A stretch of 64,000 nucleotides of DNA from Manis javanica (taxonomy: Eukaryota > Chordata > Mammalia > Pholidota > Manidae): NCBI RefSeq assembly GCF_040802235.1, contig NC_133169.1, forward strand, positions 44,833,034 through 44,897,033, given 5' to 3'. The position numbers were made by a program, and so were the translations under genes. The notes below the pieces were generated by a model. It had not been told where the DNA came from, ran no database searches, and saw nothing but the letters and a program-made list of their open reading frames with translations. Shown here piece by piece: positions 10,550-22,959 of the stretch; the stretch's first letter is position 1; each line of letters opens with the position of its first letter.

Positions 10550-11955
10550 AATGTGAACAAAAATTGAAACTGAATGCAAACTCAATCAAATGAAATAACT
10601 GCAGTTCAAATGAAATTAAGCATGTTGGAAAGTACATGTAAAAGACTTCATTCCACAACTTTTAAGCAGTGTACATGCAATATATACACTTAATTTAGAA
10701 GAGAAAAAGAACTACATAAATTCCAAAACTATTTAATGTAGGCTGGTCATCAAAGGGTATGATGTGGAAAGCTTGGATTATGTATGCATATTTTAGGACT
10801 GTGCACATCAGTGAATAATTTAATATTTTGTGGGGATTCAGTGCTTCCAGTATGGAAAAAATGGAAGAAGTGAAGAAAAGGAAAACCCTGGTAGGTCTTT
10901 GAAATGAGAAACCACCAGTGAGAGTGTGTGATGTAAGTTCCCCTAGTAACACACAGAATCAATGGGATCCCAGTGGCAGTGACTGACACTGAGGCCCAAG
11001 CCTCGGTTTCTAAATCCCAGCGTCCTTTCCTTTTCATTCCCTGTTGTTGGTCTCCCAAGGAATGCTGTCAGCCCTCCACATCCAAGCACCTCCTCTCAGA
11101 CCACAAGTGCCCCACAGATATATATACAAACAGTAATGGCTCAAAACCTACCGACTAAAATAAAGATAGGTTGATATGGCGTATGTCCGAGTTTGATCCA
11201 GAGATAATACTCTGGTAAAAAATACTAACCTAAATGTAATGAGGAAAAAATAGAATATCACCCCTCAAAAAGCACATTTCCATTACAAACAATCCTGTTT
11301 TTCAAGTGTCAACATCAGGAGAGACAAAGACAGACTGAAGAACTGTTTCAGGTGATAGATTAAATGATTAAATGAACAATGCAACTATACACAACACATG
11401 ATATTGAAACTAATTTCAAAATGAACAAGAATTAAATACAATTATTGTATTTTTCTTTATTTTTTCTGATGACTGAACTGTGGCAAAGTATTGAAACATG
11501 GGGAATTATTGCTAAGTTTACTTCAGAGTTTTCTACAACATCCTTGCAACTTTTCTGTAAGTTTAAAATTATTTAAAACACAATTAGGGTGTATCTGTGT
11601 AAAACAAGATTATAGCAAATAAACTAATGCATTTATTTAATAATTTCCAAATTCATATTTAATGACATATTTAGTAAGAGTTAATAATCTCATGACTTAA
11701 TTAGATAAGTAGTATTTCAATTTGATGTCTTGACCTATGGATCCTGCATACTAAAATTCTATGTCCTAATACAAAACAAAAACAGACTTTTATTCTGAAT
11801 ATTGCTTTTGTTACAAAAAGAAAATATGGTCAATACTCATTAAAAAATAAGTCAGTATTTTAATAATGTTAATATATACACTGCTGTGTATATGATTCTT
11901 AAACAATCTCACTTAATTCTCTACTGCATAATTGATATTATTAATTCTCCATGTA
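10550..11955. repeat. Duplicated block A, copy 2 (direct, with 2960-4325)
   Basis: Second copy of the block described at 2960-4325, same orientation, about 7.6 kb away. Shared anchors run in the same order through the whole block, including a non-repetitive-looking segment (10850-11100 against 3260-3500). This favours segmental duplication over two independent insertions of one repeat, though the latter is not excluded. Confidence 0.65.
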
Positions 11956-12179
11956 AGATTGATCAGCTTCATTGTTTAAAAGATTTTCCTGGAACTATGT
12001 AGTAGATGAATGGCATATTGACAACTATGTCTTGAGTAGTCAAAATTATTTTCAAAGAAACAAGCTAAAAGTGATTAATGCTTTTAAGACTTATTAAAAG
12101 CCAAAGCAAAAATAAATAAATGCACAAACAGAATCTCATTTCCATATTCTATATCTTTAAAATTTATTCCAGTTCCTTT

Positions 12180-12520
12180 ACTCTACAATGAGGGCCTTAA
12201 CCAGATGAACAATAAAATGTCTTTTGGTTTGTATGTTAGGCTGAGGTAGCTGAGGGGCATGGGAGAAGCACCACGAATAACTTTTCCTGACTGATGAAAA
12301 CGCCAAGATATAAACAGTATAGGAAGAACAAGAGGGACCCCTTCTTATGGTTAAGATTCCATTTTGAAAACCAGAGAGTGAAGAGGTAAGATTCCTAAGA
12401 TATTCTTTGGTAATCAGACAGTAACCCACCCTATCTTAAAGTGGTGCATGAAATGTTAGCTGATGTGGTCCCAGTGCTTGAGGGAAGCCACTCTCTTGGA
12501 GGGGAACCAGATCAGTAAAC
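12180..12520 (-). mobile_element. ERV/LTR-derived fragment, same family as 39640-39910
   Basis: Read on the minus strand it matches 39640-39910. Shared anchors are ctccaaga(g/t)agtgg; ctgtctgattacca(a/g)agaatat; tatactgtttatatct; and caggaaaagtt, in the same order. It is therefore a dispersed element, probably LTR-retrotransposon derived; I cannot name the family. The weakly open frames on both copies are incidental. Confidence 0.5.
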
Positions 12521-12769
12521 ACCCTGGGTTCAGTTTATCTTACAGAATTACCTAGAGAACTGACTGTGCATGAGGACTCACTGTCCCTCACTGGAGATGG
12601 ACATCATCAGACCGCAGGTCAGGCCTAGGTCTCACAATGCCCCTCCACCCTTTGCCCCATTCATGAAATCCTTGAAAGCCAGAATCCCCAGCCCATTAGC
12701 ACACCTGCTCTCTGAGGTGGCCTACACCCCTTTCTAAGTGCATGCTCAAACAAAGCTTTCTCACTGCCC

Positions 12770-13390
12770 AGCTTGTTGTGTCTTGTCTCTGCCCTCCTCC
12801 AGTGGCAAGTGTCTTTGTTGTCTCTGCTATTTCATTTTATTTCCAAGTCTTCATTCTGTCTCCACAGTATGCCTGACACACAGGGAGGGGCTCCTGAGAG
12901 CTCTGATTTGAGCCTGCAAGTTCCCATCGCCGGGGTGACACAGGCAGACCTGCAGCTGTGCCATCGGCTTTTAGCCGCCTGCCTGAAAATCTCCTTTCTT
13001 TGGGAAGTTCTCAGAAAATAATCTCCCTCCATCCTGTGCTTTGTGGCTCCCCCAAATCCTGGGGTGGTAGGGGCTAGTCCCCATGCCTTGCAGATCCAAG
13101 TGGAAATGGGCCACCCTGGGGCCCTGGCTTCAGGAGCTGGCAAGGGAATCTACCCGTCGCCAAGCAGGAGGGCAACAAGCTGTCCTTTCTCCCCTCTGCT
13201 CCTCCTTGCTCTCTCCTACCTGCAGGGCAGCTGCCGTTCACTGCTGCTCTTGCTTTAATGAATCCCTTCCTTATCTGCCCACCTCTGAGCTGCTTGAGAA
13301 TTCCTGCTCTGTCAGAGTCACCAGCACTCCCACCTCCAGGCTGAGGTCCCACCGAGTGCCCAGGGGGAGACCTCCCTAGATGCGGCTGCC
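12770..13390. other. GC-richer unassigned segment
   Basis: Clearly richer in G+C than its surroundings, with open frames of about 80-140 codons on both strands but no recognisable domain. Two pyrimidine-rich CAG acceptor-like sites occur (about 12810 and 12867). The rest of 12521-15298 is AT-rich sequence with no gene or repeat that I can identify. It could be an LTR or a decayed non-OR exon cluster. Confidence 0.25.
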
Positions 13391-15298
13391 TGGCAATGAG
13401 ATGACTAGGTCTACAGAAAGGATTTTCAAAGCATAATATCCATCTGATTTGACAATTTGACTGACAATTATTTTCTCCAACTTCACCTTGACACACTCAG
13501 TCAGTAATTAGCAATGTTTGACAAGAATCTTCGCTTTTACCCAAGTGCCCAAGTGATTATTGACAATTATGAAGTGGTAACCACTAGCATATAGTTTATG
13601 AATGAGCAGAATTAAGGGAATATTTAAGCACTCTATTATTATTCTTCCCAAGTCTGGATAATATCCTTCACAGTGTATTCCAGAAAGTTTTCTGGGGTGT
13701 GAACAGTTCTGCTTCCAGAAAATACCAGTAATTATTATTCTAAGGCCATAAGAGACAATTACAAAATAAGGCTGCTCAGAGAACTCCTAAGACATTCTTC
13801 TTTGGGGAATTCTAAGCATCAGTCAGATACTTTCAAAATAATTTGTTGTAGACACTTTGACTAAAGAATGTTTCAAATGATGTCAAGTTTAAAATAAAAG
13901 AGGCAAATGAATTTCCTGGTTGCTTAAATATTCATCTTTCTCTCTGAAGAAACTATCACATCTTAGTAGACATCTTTTAGCCCTTCCACAAAAGAAGAGA
14001 AATACAACTATATCCTATAATGACAGAGAGATTCCAAACAAGATATAGGTCTGTTTTAATTTCAGGTGATTAATTTTAGGTGAAATTATATATTTCTTTT
14101 TTCAGAATTTCCACTTTTAATTTACATGTTAGAATAATCTATAAAGTAATCCTTTGTCCAGTGGTTGAAGAATGGTTGAAGAATTGGTATTATTTTAAGG
14201 TATGAATTTCAATGTTTTATTGGTGAAATGTTAAAATACTCTTACAAAATAATAATGTCTAAATCTTCTGGAAATTTATGGAATGCACCAAAAGCAGTGA
14301 AACGCAGTAGCCGATTTCTCCACTCTTCTTTCTCTTTTGACCCCTCTCTGGGTATTTCTGGAGAAAATTAGAATAGGGTGATACATGTTCTTCAAAGTTA
14401 TTTTATTTCTGCACCATGCATTCTTCCTGTTCACCACACAGGGATTCTCCATATGTGATTCAGATGCCGGCTGCGTTTTCTCTTTTGTTTCAACTGTGCT
14501 TCCCAGAGTGTCTCCTTCAATGGCCTTTGTCCTGCATTCTTCTCTTTACATGGGTTTCAGATTCTTGGTCCCCCAGCAGGGAGTCACTGCCCACCTCCAG
14601 TCTCCACTACCACCTAGGTAATCTGTCAGATAATGCATTTGTGTTATTTTAATGACACAAAAACTATTTGCAATATTTCTTTATAGGTATGCTTATTAAT
14701 TTTCTCCTCCTATTCACAGCAAGCTCCCCAAAATCAACCTTTTAAAAAATTTGTCTCTGCCAGTTTAATGCCCAATACAAACATTTAACAAATAATTAAT
14801 TTTTGATATTCCTTTGTGTGTATAAGGTAAGAATAAATTATTAGGCTATGTTTGATTACTAAATGCTTTGTAAATGAGAGATCATGATTATTATGAAAAA
14901 TAGAGAATTTAAAATTTACTCCTTTTAGACAATTAGGGATGATAACATAAAAATCCTACAGTTAAAGGCCTTTAGATTGCTTTCTGAAAGCAAAAGAATT
15001 TCTCATTAATAACAGCACAATATTATTGCAGCACTAATTGGGTTGGGAAAAATTTATTAAATCATAATAAATTATAATTTATTGTATTTATCTGGTAGGA
15101 AGTTATGGCAGAGGCTACAGGGTGAGGTGTAACTCATATAAGGAATTATGGACTTCATGTATCATTCATGGAATCCTTTTATCTTAAAAAATGAACTTTT
15201 CAGTACTCTTCAGAGGCATTTAAGGTGGATCTATGCCTCTTCTTCAATGAAATGATTCTGCATATCAGTATGGTTCCTGTAAATTAATGTTTCTTTGC

Positions 15299-15318
15299 AT
15301 ATCTCCTTCTCTTGACAG
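15299..15318 (+). promoter_or_regulatory. Splice acceptor before the OR14-like gene
   Basis: A pyrimidine-rich tract (atctccttctcttgacag) ends in CAG at 15316-15318, about 20 bp before the ancestral start codon position. OR genes normally have untranslated 5' exons spliced to the coding exon just upstream of the ATG, so this is probably the coding-exon acceptor. Frame from the acceptor to the receptor is open. Confidence 0.55.
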
Positions 15319-15354
15319 GCAGTGAAGAGAATCCAGCATGTGGTCAATGCCACA

Positions 15355-16284
15355 ATGGCCATAGGGTTTCTTCTTCTGGGGTTTTCTGAAGTCTGGGAGC
15401 TCCAGATTGTACACGGTGTGCTCTTCCTAGTGGTTTACCTGGCTGTCCTAATGAGTAACCTTCTGATCATTACTCTCATCACCCTAGACCTGCAGCTACA
15501 AACACCCATGTACCTCTTCCTGAAGAATTTGTCCTTACTGGATGTCTTCCTCGTGTCTGTCCCAATCCCAAAATTCATTGTCAACAACCTAACTCACAAC
15601 ACTTCTATTTCCATTTTAGGATGTGCTTCCCATGTACTCTTAATGACTTCCTTTTCAGCAGGTGAGATATTTGTGCTCACTGCCATGTCCTATGACCGCT
15701 ATGTGGCGATTTACTGTCCTCTGCACTATGAGGTCTTCAGGAGTGGTGGCACCTGTGCCCTGATGGCTGGTGTTTCCTGGGTTACTGGGGGGTTATTTGG
15801 AGCTGTGTACACAGTTGGCACATTTTCCATGCCCTTCTGTGGCTCCAATGTGATTCCACAGTTTTTTTGTGATGTCTCCTCATTACTAAGGATGTCCTGC
15901 TCTGAAACACGAATGATAGTTTATGTGAGTATTGGACTAGGTATGTGTTTAGGCATGTCTTGTTTTATCTGTATCATGATCTGTTACATTTCTATTTTCT
16001 CCACAGTGCTGAAGATTCCTACCACGAAAACTCTGTCTAGAGCTTTCTCCACATGCCTTCCCCATCTCATTGTTCTCACCCTTTTTATGACAACTGCCTG
16101 TTTTGTTGATCTCAAACCACCTTCAAACTCACCATCAGTTACTGAGAGGCTGCTTTCTGTGATCTACACTGTGGTACCTCCAACAGTGAACCCTGTAATC
16201 TACAGCCTCAGGAACAAGGACATGAAGCAGGCTCTGCTGAGATTGCTGCATAGGACACATGGCCAAAACTCTCACTTCATGTAA
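15355..16284 (+). CDS. Olfactory receptor, OR14-like (start codon compromised)
   Basis: Class II OR, a seven-helix GPCR of olfactory neurons coupled to G-olf. From 15355 it is 309 residues with one uninterrupted frame to TAA at 16282. Landmarks: PMYLFLKNLSLLD (TM2), LGC cysteine before TM3, MSYDRYVAI with an intact DRY (TM3), PFCGSNVIPQFFCDV (ECL2), RAFSTCLPHL (TM6) and PPTVNPVIYSLRN (TM7). The CGSN..QFFCD and LKP.S.SPS features match the OR14 family. Oddities: the usual GN of TM1 is SN, and after DRYVAI the usual CHPLHY reads YCPLHY. Alignment with OR14 N-termini puts the ancestral start at 15340, now GTG. The first in-frame ATG (15355) is five codons in and removes the N-glycosylation site NAT. 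An out-of-frame ATG lies at 15338. It may be translated from 15355, start in an upstream exon, or be a new pseudogene. Confidence 0.85.
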   Translation: MAIGFLLLGFSEVWELQIVHGVLFLVVYLAVLMSNLLIITLITLDLQLQTPMYLFLKNLSLLDVFLVSVPIPKFIVNNLTHNTSISILGCASHVLLMTSFSAGEIFVLTAMSYDRYVAIYCPLHYEVFRSGGTCALMAGVSWVTGGLFGAVYTVGTFSMPFCGSNVIPQFFCDVSSLLRMSCSETRMIVYVSIGLGMCLGMSCFICIMICYISIFSTVLKIPTTKTLSRAFSTCLPHLIVLTLFMTTACFVDLKPPSNSPSVTERLLSVIYTVVPPTVNPVIYSLRNKDMKQALLRLLHRTHGQNSHFM

Positions 16285-17990
16285 TACATCCAAACATCCC
16301 CAGGAATCGCTGGATGTTTTTTCTCATCATTTAACTTATTCATAAATTTGGGAAAGACTGAGGAAAGAACACAGTGTCCTAAGTACTCAAAAGCCTGAAT
16401 GACTGTTGCAAAGTTCAGAGAATTGAATCCCATCAGGCTGACACAAGGGGGGGCGTGTGCTCAGTTGGTCATTTGCAAGAAATTGGTCCTCCCTTTGCGG
16501 CACAGCTCTGAAAGAATTGTTTCTCTTTTTATAAGTTTTGATTTTGGTCATCTTTCAAGTCATTTTCTCTATTCCATTAACTGAAAAGAAAAAAAAATAT
16601 TGGGGTGCTTCAATGACGACAGTACATGAAGCATTTGATCTACAAAGGTGAAATTTACTCCTGACTTTCCTGAAGGATCTGACTGTCTAGCACTGAAGCA
16701 GAAAAAAAAGCAGGCAAAATTAACATGGTGAGCTCAGGGCCATTTTAGGATTGTGCCCCTATCAATAAACAGTCCTTTGGAGGGACACCTGAAGCAGAGA
16801 CAACACCCTGGAGGGAGGTAATCCAGTTCTCAAAGACACATAGTGCCCTGCCTAGTGAATATTATTTCCTGGAAGACACCAGGCAGAGGTCTGAAGCTGT
16901 GTGTGCGCCTGAGCGTTTAGTTGTCTATAATTCAGAAAGCCTTTTACCTCTACTTGAGATAGATAAGGAATCTAACCTAGGTCTGGAAAGAAGATAGGAT
17001 ATGTGTTAAAATTATGGAAGTAGTTCAATTGAAGATGAGCTACTCGCTAATTATTCCTACAATGCGAAAGATTTTTCATTACACAAAATGTAATCCATGT
17101 ATTTTATGTGTTATCAAGTAACTTTCTTGGATTTAACATTGACTTTGTTCTGTCCTTAAGATAAAAAAATACACTGTTTCAATCATGTTATGTTTTTCTG
17201 CAATGTGATACCAGTGTTTGTTTCATTGTCACTTGGCGTAAATGTATGATTCTGCATTGTTTCTCAGTCATGCGACATCATTTAACATGTTCCCAAACAC
17301 CCTCTGATAACTTTTGATTCTTACCATACCAATACTAGATATTGTAAAAATATGATAAGATAAAATAAAATTTTTGTTTCTCTTACATATAAAATTATCC
17401 TTAAGATTTTCCATAGTCAATGGAAATAAAACACCAAATTTTTTTTTCTTTTTCCTTAAAGAAAGACATATGTAAATATAAATAATTTCATGTAAAGGTT
17501 CACCATGTGTCAAGGTTACTGTCAAGGAAGATTGTCACCACAGAAAAGATTATTAGGTTGTCCTCAATTAAATTTGTTGTGATAAAGTAGAACTGGTTTA
17601 AATATTTCAGAATTTGAATTCTTTATGAAAATCCTTGGAGATACTTCAGTTCCCTCATTGTTTATAATATGTTTTATTACTAGAGAAAACACTGATTAAA
17701 AAGTTACTATATTTCTTTCAGAAGAGTGGCAGCCAGTAAATAGAGAAGCAAAGATACAGTTAGAAAAGTCATAATGTTTAATCATCTATATCATGATTAA
17801 TCCAAGTGGTGATCCGCAGTGGGCACCCCGACGGCAGGGGGAGTGCTGTGAGGGAACAAGGTTCTCACGTGCCGGTGACGACTGGGCATTCTGTATTTTC
17901 AAACAGAAGGAATTTAGGAAATGACAAGGGCAGGAAGGAATTTCTGATCTTCCTATGAAGCAGATGATGAAACACTTACATGAGAAGGTG
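16285..17990. other. OR 3' flank, no recognisable feature
   Basis: Downstream of the OR stop: AT-rich sequence with no clear polyadenylation signal close to the stop, no repeats I recognise and no credible reading frame. The short open frame at 16399-16584 looks incidental. Confidence 0.4.
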
Positions 17991-17999
17991 CTCTCTCTA

Positions 18000-18090
18000 C
18001 ACCCAGAGATATACATCCTTCACCCACCCACCCATGCCAACCCTTCCCCCTTGGTAACCACCAGCCTCTTTATCCCCAGAGACGGGGAGG
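18000..18090 (-). mobile_element. L1 3' UTR fragment
   Basis: cacccacccacccatgccaacccttcccccttggtaaccaccag closely parallels 19185-19250, the antisense of the G-rich L1 3' UTR block. Short fragment only. Confidence 0.5.
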
Positions 18091-18809
18091 AAACTGTTAA
18101 ACCAGCCTCACAAAGTCCTTCCCAGTGTGCAGTCAGCTCAAACTTTTGTCCCATCACGCCTCTCCACCGTATCCTCCTCTTCATCTAACCGAGCATAAGG
18201 AATCTCAGGTTTCACCATTTCTTTGGGTCTTTTTTTCCCATGGAGGAAAACTTATATTAAATAAATATGTACAAAATCATCTTGTTACAGAGGTTCCGGT
18301 CAAGCACTTCAAGGGGGGAGGGAAATGCACTTTCTACCACTACTGTTTCCGGAACCCCAACAGGAATGGCTGGGACACCCCACTGGAGAGTCTGCAGAGA
18401 GGCTCCTGGGAAAACTAGAAGAGGACGGCACAGGCTAACACCTGTTATCCAAGTCCGCTCTTCTGGATCTCTGCCTTAAAAGTTCTGTGCATTGTGGCTC
18501 CCGTCCCTGTGACTCGGGGGGGCCCACGTGCTCTGCAGGTCCTTCCTCTTTCATATACAGTCACACCTTTCCTGTGGCTCTTGAGGACTTGTCTTTCTTT
18601 TCCTCCTGCCACGGACGCCAGCTGCTGTCTCTTGTCTGTGCAGGAGGACAGCTGTCAAGTGGGGGCTTTATTTATTATATGGCCAGAGAGAAATGTGAGC
18701 TACACCCCATCTACAGGTAACATCCTACTCATCCTGGCAGATATCGGGAGAGGTTGTCTATGTCTTTTGGCTATCTTTTAGAGTGGTTCAGAACCTTCAG
18801 ACAAGTGCA

Positions 18810-19690
18810 TTTCTTCATTGAAATTTAGCTAGTATACAATGCTGTGTTGGTTTCAGATGTACAACATAGTGATTTGACCAACATATACATCACATGTTCA
18901 AAAAAAAACTGTGGTTACCACGTGTCACCAAGTAAATTATAATATCACTGACTATATTCCCTATGCTGTACTTAAATCTTCATGCATGTTTTATTTTATT
19001 TCATTGAGGTTTAGTTAATATACAATCTTATGTTTCAAGTATAGAAATTTGTGTTTGAACAATTACACATTATTAAATTATCACCCCAAAGAGTGTAGTT
19101 ACTATCTGCCAACATAAAAAGGTGTTACATACTGCTTTTCCATCCCCAATACCAACTAATACTGTGATTGAGATTTTCTGCCTCTTTATCCCCCTCACAC
19201 ACCCCACCCACGCACCCAGGCCAACACTTCCCCTTTGGTAACCACCAGTCACTTCTCAGTGTGAGTCTACTCTGTTTTCATTTCATTTTGTTTTGTTTTT
19301 ATATCCTACATGTAAGTGAAATCACATGATGTTTGTCACTCACTGCCTGGCTTATTTCATTTAGCATCATACCCTCTAGATCAAACCATGTTGTTGCAAA
19401 TAACAGGGTTTCTTTCTTTTTTATGGCTGACTCATATTCCATTGTGTATATGGACCACTTCTTCTTCATCCATTCATCTATTGCAGGGCATTTTGGTAGC
19501 TCCCATATGTTGGCTATTGTAAATAATGCAGCAATAAATATAGGGATGCATATATGTCCTTACTTCTCAAGTGAGTCTCTTGCAGTCAACATAGATATGA
19601 GTCTTATGTTTTTATCCATACAAGCACTCCCTGTTTTTTTGATTGGCAAACTTAGTCCATTTACATTTAAAACAATAAGGCAATAATGAA
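18810..19690 (-). mobile_element. L1 3' ends, two overlapping fragments
   Basis: Antisense L1 3' UTR (18815-18990: ttagctagtatacaatgctgtgttggtttcagatgtacaacatagtgatttg), then a second 3' UTR start at about 19000. It runs into the ORF2 C-terminus (19310-19560: catgttgttgcaaata...ttctttttatggctga...ggctattgtaaataatgcagcaataaat). The two starts indicate one L1 inserted beside or into another. Confidence 0.8.
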
Positions 19691-19739
19691 TAGTATATAC
19701 TTATTCACACTGTTCATTGTTTTGTGACTGTTTTTTCCC

Positions 19740-20945
19740 CCAGAATCAATGGCTTTTATTTATTTTTTAAGTATTTATATTAAGGTACATACTATAAAAT
19801 ACACAAATTTTAGTGTTTAACTCCATAAATTTTGATGTTTTTATACACTTATGTAACCATCTCTCAGATCAAGATATCAAATATTGTCACTATTGTTCCC
19901 CCTTTTTGTGGTTGTTTTTGTAGATCATCTCTGTCTCTTCCACTGTTGCAAAACACTGTGGTTTGATGACTTTCCTTGTTACATATAGACTCCTTTCTAA
20001 TTTTAATTTCTGTATTTGCTGTTAAGTTTTTGTTTTTTGTGGGATATATATATTCTATATAAATAACTGTCTGTTTTAAACTTACAAACACTGAATTTAA
20101 ACATATTCCAGCATGTTACCTTTCTATTCCTCCCATTTTATATTTTAATGATGCATTTTTCTTTTTATCAATGCCTCCTTTATCTAATTTTTGCAATTTT
20201 AGTTAAATGTCCTACTTTTGCCTTTTAACTGTCATGCTTACTTTGTAAATGATTAATTCACTACCTTTATCCCCTAGTTATCTATTACAGGGAGGTTGGT
20301 ACTTTTGTATGTTTTCTTATCATTAACTAATTTCTGTTCTTTTTGGCTTAAAGAAGGCCCCCTAAATTTCAAGTAGGGTTTTTAGTAGTGATCTACTTCT
20401 TTAACTTTTGCCAACTTTAAATGCTCTTAATCCCTTCTTTAATCCTGAATATTAATTTGCTGGGTAGAGAATTTTTGATTGGAAGTTTGTTTGTTTGCTT
20501 CCTTTCAGCACTTTGAATATGTAATGCTGTTCCTTTTGGCCTGTAAAGTTTCTGCTAAAATATCTGCTTATAGATTTATGGGGTTTCCCCTGTATGTGAC
20601 AAGCTGTTTTCTCTTGTTGTTTTCCATATTTTATTTTTGTCTTCAACTTGTGCAGTTCAATTATAATGTATCTTGGTGTGGATATCTTTGGCATCATCCT
20701 TTTTGAAGCTCTCTGGGCTTCCTGTACCTGGGTGCCTGATTCCTTCCCCAGATTAGGGCAGAACTTAATACTTCCCACTTGAATCATTCATTGTTTCTTG
20801 AAATTATTTTTGCAACCCTTTCTCTCTCTTCACCCTGTAAGACCCCTATAATATGAATGTTACTCAACTTGGTGTTGTCCAAAATATCCCTTAAGTTGTC
20901 TTTACTTTTTCTAATTCTTTTCTTATTCTGCTGCCAGTCAGCAGA
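19740..20945 (-). mobile_element. Old L1 remnant
   Basis: Antisense: 19760-19900 matches an ancient L1 3' region (ttaaggtacatactataaaatacacaaattttagtgtttaactccataaattttgatgtt). 20100-20945 resembles L1 ORF1/ORF2 antisense (T-rich, tgttccttttggcctgtaaagtttctgctaaaatatctgc, cttgtgcagttcaattataatgtatcttggtgtgg). Many disruptions. 20946-22190 after it shows nothing I can assign. Confidence 0.6.
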
Positions 20946-22194
20946 TTGTTAAAAACTTGAACTCTTTCTTATAATAAAGATCAACCTATTAGGTAATTTG
21001 TAAAACTAAAAGGTTATTAATCCAAAATCAATAAATCAAATTATTTTTCCAGTTTTTAAAAATCTTGTTGAGTCATATGCATAGAGTCCCATATAGACCA
21101 TCTTAGACTTAATACTGAAAATACTTAAATGTATAGCAATACATACAGGTTTTCAAATATGGGGCATAATCATTGCATGCTTAAAACAAATATTGTTTGT
21201 CCATGGCATCTGACAAATTAAACAATGTAATTGAACGTGAAATCTGAAAATGCCATTCCTAATTTGGTAGTGGATATACAATTTACTCTCCACTTTTAAG
21301 TCCTCACAAATCCATTTTAAAACATTGAGATTGGGAAATGATATATATAGTCATACACATTACTTACGCAAGTTAGGATAGAATTATTTCATACTAGCAT
21401 ATTTTAGCAAAGGCTTTGACGAGTTTGAAAATTAATTAAAATACCATTTGCTTGAACCAACCAAACAGGTACCATAGAGACCTGTGGAAAAAAAATGTCT
21501 CTTAAAGCAGAAAGTCCAAAGTCCGTGCCTCTGGGGTTGGACATTGAATTGATCATCATAGCTCCACTTGGGACAGCTACTCTAGCTTCATTGTGTTTCA
21601 GTTTTCTCATCTTTAAAACTAATTATTAACAGTAAGAACCAAAGTAATGACTCACAAAGATCATGTTAGATAGTAGGCTATGACCGTCAAGTGAGCTTTT
21701 GTCGTATGTTCCTCACTGTTAGCTGTTACGAGTTTACATTTACATGGCTGTTCCTTGACTACCGTTTTAAAGAACTGGACAACACCAAAGAAATTAACAA
21801 TTTTGAACCAGAAGACAGTTTTTACATATAATGGTTGTCCATAAGTGATTCAGACGTTGCTACATATTAGGTTTAATAAATTTGTAAAACCCACTATTTA
21901 GGATTTATTGCTCTTGAACTTCTTTTCTTTGTATTCCTTACTATTCTGTCTCACTCCTCAATTACTGTTATTTATTTATTAAGTTAATGAATTAATAATT
22001 TTGGTCCTTTACTACCCAATCAAGCAAACTTTGTGAGAGTCCTGTCATCTCCCGGGTCTCCAGATTCCTGACGTATAATGTTCAACCTTCTAAATTTTCA
22101 AAGCGTCACTTTTCAATGAAGGTTTCTTAATGAAGAGTCAATTGATGATTGCATTTGAGCAAAGACTCATTCATTTTTTAGACTAAATGTAAAA

Positions 22195-22520
22195 ACAGAC
22201 TATGGCCAGACCGCAGATGAAAACAGAGCTCTGACTCCAACCTCCCAAGCAGCCAGACCAGGGAGTCCGACCACAGCCCCTGCAGCATCAGCAGCAGGGC
22301 CAGGACTCGGTCAGTAACTACCTGTTTCCAATTTTTTTGCCCCATTTTCATTTCAGGACCAACCAGAGAAAGTCAGATATGCCCCCCAAACCAATCTTAT
22401 AGGATGGCCCACCCCTCCGTAGTCACGTCCAGCTCCTCTGCCTGAACAACGTCCTGTCGGGAACACCTGGACCCTCCTTTTCCTTCTCTCTCCCTTTCCT
22501 TACCTGACACTGCGCTCCCA
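22195..22520. repeat. GC-richer repeat-like segment, unassigned
   Basis: Sharp rise in G+C against AT-rich neighbours (ccagaccgcagatgaaaacagagctctgactcc...tcctgtcgggaacacctgg). It looks like a dispersed LTR or similar element, but I see no second copy in the window and no TG...CA ends. 22521-22955 is plain AT-rich sequence. Confidence 0.25.
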
Positions 22521-22959
22521 TTCCCTTATGCTCTTAATGCAGCTAAGAATACTTCACTCTCTTACTACAGTTGTTGCAATGTTTTTAGTGTGTGTTAGAG
22601 CACAACCCCCTTCATTACTCTTCCTGAACAGTATTTTCCAAACTTTTCTTATGCATTTCTTTCCATGGGAAATTTATGGTCATTTATCTAGCTCAATAAA
22701 AATGCTCCTTGGAAATTTTGATACCATTTTAAATTTAGTAAAATGACAGAACTCACCACTTAGTGAGATTTCCCAACTTAGAACATGGGCTGGCTTTCCA
22801 TGTGCTCAAATTTATTTTTTTATATTGAAACTGGTACTGAGGTCACAAAATTAACATGTAAGAAATAACACCAAAAATGTACAGTGTACACTGTACTCAG
22901 TATCTCACCACGGTAACATTCTGCAAAACTAAACTACAATATCACAATCATCTTACTGG

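Noticed and set aside
13074-13496. 140-codon minus-strand frame in the GC-richer island
   Set aside because: Low-complexity composition and no domain; open frames of this length are expected in GC-rich sequence on either strand.
15322-15354. OR14-like frame starting at 15322 as a methionine start
   Set aside because: The codon there is GTG and lies upstream of where OR14 N-termini begin. The frame is simply open back to the splice acceptor.
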